This document shows, one piece after another, positions 63,299-64,000 of a stretch of 64,000 nucleotides of DNA. Under the pieces are notes generated by a model. The model was not told the origin of the DNA. It did no database searches and was given only the letters and a program-made list of their open reading frames with translations. Numbering within the stretch: the stretch's first letter is position 1; every line of letters begins with the position of its first letter. Position numbers and translations under genes: made by a program. This stretch comes from Barnesiella viscericola DSM 18177 (GTDB lineage: Bacteria > Bacteroidota > Bacteroidia > Bacteroidales > Barnesiellaceae). The stretch covers positions 992,001 to 1,056,000 of the forward strand of contig NZ_CP007034.1 in assembly GCF_000512915.1 (NCBI RefSeq). The letters are read 5' to 3'.

Positions 63299-64000
63299 TT
63301 ATGTGTGTTGTATTGGATTGTTCATGATCTTTTCGCGCGTCAGACGCTTGATGTTATCGGGCTCGCCGGCCAGCCAAATGACATCGTGCGCCTCGAAACG
63401 TATCTGCCCGTCGGGCTGATGGAAGGTGCCGTCGGCCCGTTCGATACCCACGATCAGGCAGTTGTCCTGGTTGCGGATATTAAGCGACGAACTGGTCTGC
63501 CCTATAAGCGGCGAATCGTCGGGGACCACCACGTGGGTAAAGGTCACCTCGTTGTTGTCGGGCTCGTCGTCCGAGGAGTTGCTCCCCTCGACCACGGCGA
63601 GCAGCGACTGTATCTGGTCGTCGGTACCGATTACCCCGATCGTGTCGCCGGGGAAGATGCGGGTCTCGCCCTTGGGGATATTGATACGCTTCGAGCCACG
63701 CTGGATACTCACCACGTTCACGCCATACTCCTTGCGCAGGTTCGAGTCCATGAGCCGGCGCCCGGCAAAGGGACAATCGGCATTCACGTCCATGTAGGCC
63801 AGGTGCATGTCGCTCACGAGGCTGGTATTGCGGCCCGTCTTGCGCAGCTCCCGCTCGTTGAGGTTGTCCATAAAGATAGTCTCGATGCGCATGAACTGCT
63901 TCTGAATACGTTTCGACAGCAGAATGAGCACCACGATGAAGAGCCCCAACCCCAGCAGCACGCCGGTGCGCTGCGAGTGTACGCTCGACAGATAGTAGAT
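63299..64000 (-). CDS. Cation:proton antiporter, C-terminal part with TrkA-C domains (5' truncated by window edge)
   Basis: The frame stays open to the window edge, giving 233 residues of the C-terminus. It starts in the last membrane helix (GVLLGLGLFIVVLILLSKRIQ), then a linker. Two RCK_C/TrkA-C-like regulatory modules follow (about INIPKGETRIFPGDTIGVIGTDDQI and RFEAHDVIWLAGEPDNI). This arrangement fits CPA2-type Na+ or K+/H+ antiporters with cytosolic ligand-binding domains. It is upstream of and likely co-transcribed with guaA. Confidence 0.8.
   Translation of the reverse strand: MYYLSSVHSQRTGVLLGLGLFIVVLILLSKRIQKQFMRIETIFMDNLNERELRKTGRNTSLVSDMHLAYMDVNADCPFAGRRLMDSNLRKEYGVNVVSIQRGSKRINIPKGETRIFPGDTIGVIGTDDQIQSLLAVVEGSNSSDDEPDNNEVTFTHVVVPDDSPLIGQTSSSLNIRNQDNCLIVGIERADGTFHQPDGQIRFEAHDVIWLAGEPDNIKRLTREKIMNNPIQHT

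Noticed and set aside
1-64000. tRNA, rRNA, insertion sequence or prophage genes
   Set aside because: None seen: no cloverleaf-like T-arm sequences, no ribosomal RNA stretches, and no transposase, integrase or phage structural proteins among the open frames.

Overview
The window looks like chromosome from a Bacteroidales gut bacterium. Evidence: SusC/SusD pairs, FecR anti-sigma signalling with an STN-domain receptor, a DUF4890-type protein, C-terminal sorting-domain tails, and promoters of the Bacteroidetes type (-33 TTTG, about 20 bases, -7 TAnnTTTG). The G+C content is fairly high for this order, and that plus gene content make a Barnesiella-like organism my guess. This is inference, since no marker gene was compared.

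Layout. 1-1667: 3' end of an outer-membrane beta-barrel gene. 1883-4703 (-): an ECF sigma factor, then lptG and tgt as an operon. 5023-8763: an exported protein of unknown function and clpB, whose upstream region has two identical palindromes and a sigma-54-like site. 8913-11258 (-): a DUF4890-like periplasmic protein and a sialidase. 11441-14872: rarA, then serC-serA. 15066-17135: an aquaporin and a flavodiiron protein. 17236-21980 (-): a polysaccharide export pair (BY-kinase/Wzc-like and Wza-like) and a DcaP-like porin. 22086-26454: a small acidic protein, a DNA glycosylase, DedA, a serine-type sulfatase and rpe. 26546-31996 (-): a transglutaminase-like lipoprotein, cutC, an AlbA_2-domain protein, a MATE transporter and a nucleotidyltransferase. 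32337-33158: an ECF sigma factor and a 52-residue protein.

33460-61655 is one large polysaccharide utilisation locus that reads as an N-glycan degradation system. It contains an ECF sigma factor, FecR, SusC with an STN domain, SusD, GH85 endoglycosidase, a LamG-domain protein, GH84, GH92, two GH20, an MFS transporter, GH130 and a second GH92. The predicted flow is as follows. GH85 releases glycans at the chitobiose core outside the cell and SusCD imports them. GH92, GH20 and GH84 trim mannose and GlcNAc, leaving Man-beta-1,4-GlcNAc. The MFS protein carries that disaccharide inward and GH130 phosphorolyses it. Export signals follow the same order: three Sec-signal proteins with C-terminal sorting tails, then lipoproteins, then a soluble periplasmic protein, then a cytosolic enzyme. 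The window closes with guaA and part of a cation antiporter with TrkA-C domains (-).

The most unusual feature is a family of about 75-bp promoter repeats (25625-25777, 28541-28758, 30815-30888). Six copies sit in front of three unrelated transcription units, always pointing at the downstream gene. They share the spacer between -33 and -7 as well as the promoter boxes, and most have an inverted repeat at or next to the -33 box.
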